The translations under genes and the position numbers were made by a program. The notes under the pieces were generated by a model. It was not told the origin of the DNA. It worked only from the letters and a program-made list of their open reading frames with translations, and searched no databases. DNA of 5,536 bases, taken from positions 1-5,536 of the forward strand of contig CALKMY010000076.1 in the NCBI GenBank assembly GCA_938091275.1, written 5' to 3'. Shown piece after piece: positions 5,376 to 5,536 of the stretch; the stretch's first letter is position 1; every line of letters begins with the position of its first letter. Source of the stretch: Candidatus Nanopelagicales bacterium (lineage in GTDB: Bacteria > Actinomycetota > Actinomycetes > S36-B12).

Positions 5376-5536
5376 GTGCCGCAGCGCCACAGCACCTGGG
5401 AATTCCGCGAGGTGAGCGTCTCGCGCGATACCCCACGGGAGGAGGCCCGGCAGATTCTCACCTCCACCGCCGAAACCGGCCGGTGGGAGCTCGACCGGAC
5501 ACGCATTTTCCGGGATGGCAGACGTCACTACCGTCT
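5376..5536 (+). CDS. DUF5703 family protein (5' part only)
   Basis: This is a small actinobacterial protein of unknown function. Only 53 codons are inside the window, and the frame is open to the right edge. The visible protein begins MPQRHSTWEFREV and continues to GRWELDRTRIFRDGRR (35-50). The WEF...V start, the Arg-rich helix (about 17-28) and the WELDR segment match my recollection of DUF5703, whose full proteins are only about 60-80 residues, so little is missing. GTG at 5376 is used because it fits the frame and the -10 spacing. A GTG two bases earlier is in another frame. In M. tuberculosis a DUF5703-type gene (Rv2137c, as I recall) lies beside uppP, which supports the assignment. No signal peptide or membrane segment is visible. 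Confidence 0.75.
   Translation, partial: MPQRHSTWEFREVSVSRDTPREEARQILTSTAETGRWELDRTRIFRDGRRHYR

Noticed and set aside
4786..5436. Minus-strand open frame of 216 codons
   Set aside because: It lies antisense to the aldo/keto reductase, whose catalytic tetrad is intact, and its residue make-up is typical of a shadow frame.
1..5536. CRISPR array, tRNA or rRNA gene, insertion sequence or attachment site
   Set aside because: Reading both strands gave no spaced direct repeats, cloverleaf, transposase motif or terminal repeats. Almost all of the window is protein-coding.

Overview
The window comes from an actinobacterium. It carries mshC, which belongs to the mycothiol pathway found only in Actinomycetota. 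It also has a coenzyme-F420-type LLM oxidoreductase, the DUF3090, SCO1664 and DUF5703 families typical of actinomycetes, GTG starts and a moderately high GC content (roughly 60% by eye). I cannot name the genus. The GC looks lower than in Streptomyces or Mycobacterium, so an uncultured or environmental actinomycete is possible.

Layout from left to right. On the minus strand are the 5' part of mshC (1-236), an SCO1664-family PI3/PI4-kinase-like protein (279-1121), a DUF3090 protein (1118-1687), a histidine phosphatase of the MSMEG_4193 type (1680-2363), undecaprenyl-diphosphatase uppP (2426-3259) and an LLM-class F420-dependent oxidoreductase (3259-4308). A 57-base divergent gap follows. On the plus strand are an aldo/keto reductase (4366-5346) and the beginning of a DUF5703 protein (5376 to the window edge). 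Coding density is very high. The longest non-coding stretch is 62 bases, and I see no RNA genes, CRISPR array or mobile element.

The phosphatase, DUF3090 and SCO1664 genes overlap head to tail (8 and 4 bases), so they look like one translationally coupled unit leading towards mshC. The LLM oxidoreductase and uppP form a second unit with a TGATG junction. The phosphatase/DUF3090/kinase-like set beside mshC is a known actinobacterial neighbourhood whose function is, to my knowledge, unassigned.

The most striking signal that gene names do not explain is at the starts. All five genes that are not coupled to an upstream gene (mshC, phosphatase, LLM oxidoreductase, aldo/keto reductase, DUF5703) have TAGnnT exactly six bases before the start codon. 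This is what a -10 box of a leaderless transcript would look like. The three coupled genes lack it. In the divergent gap the two copies form a 15-base imperfect inverted repeat that includes both start codons.
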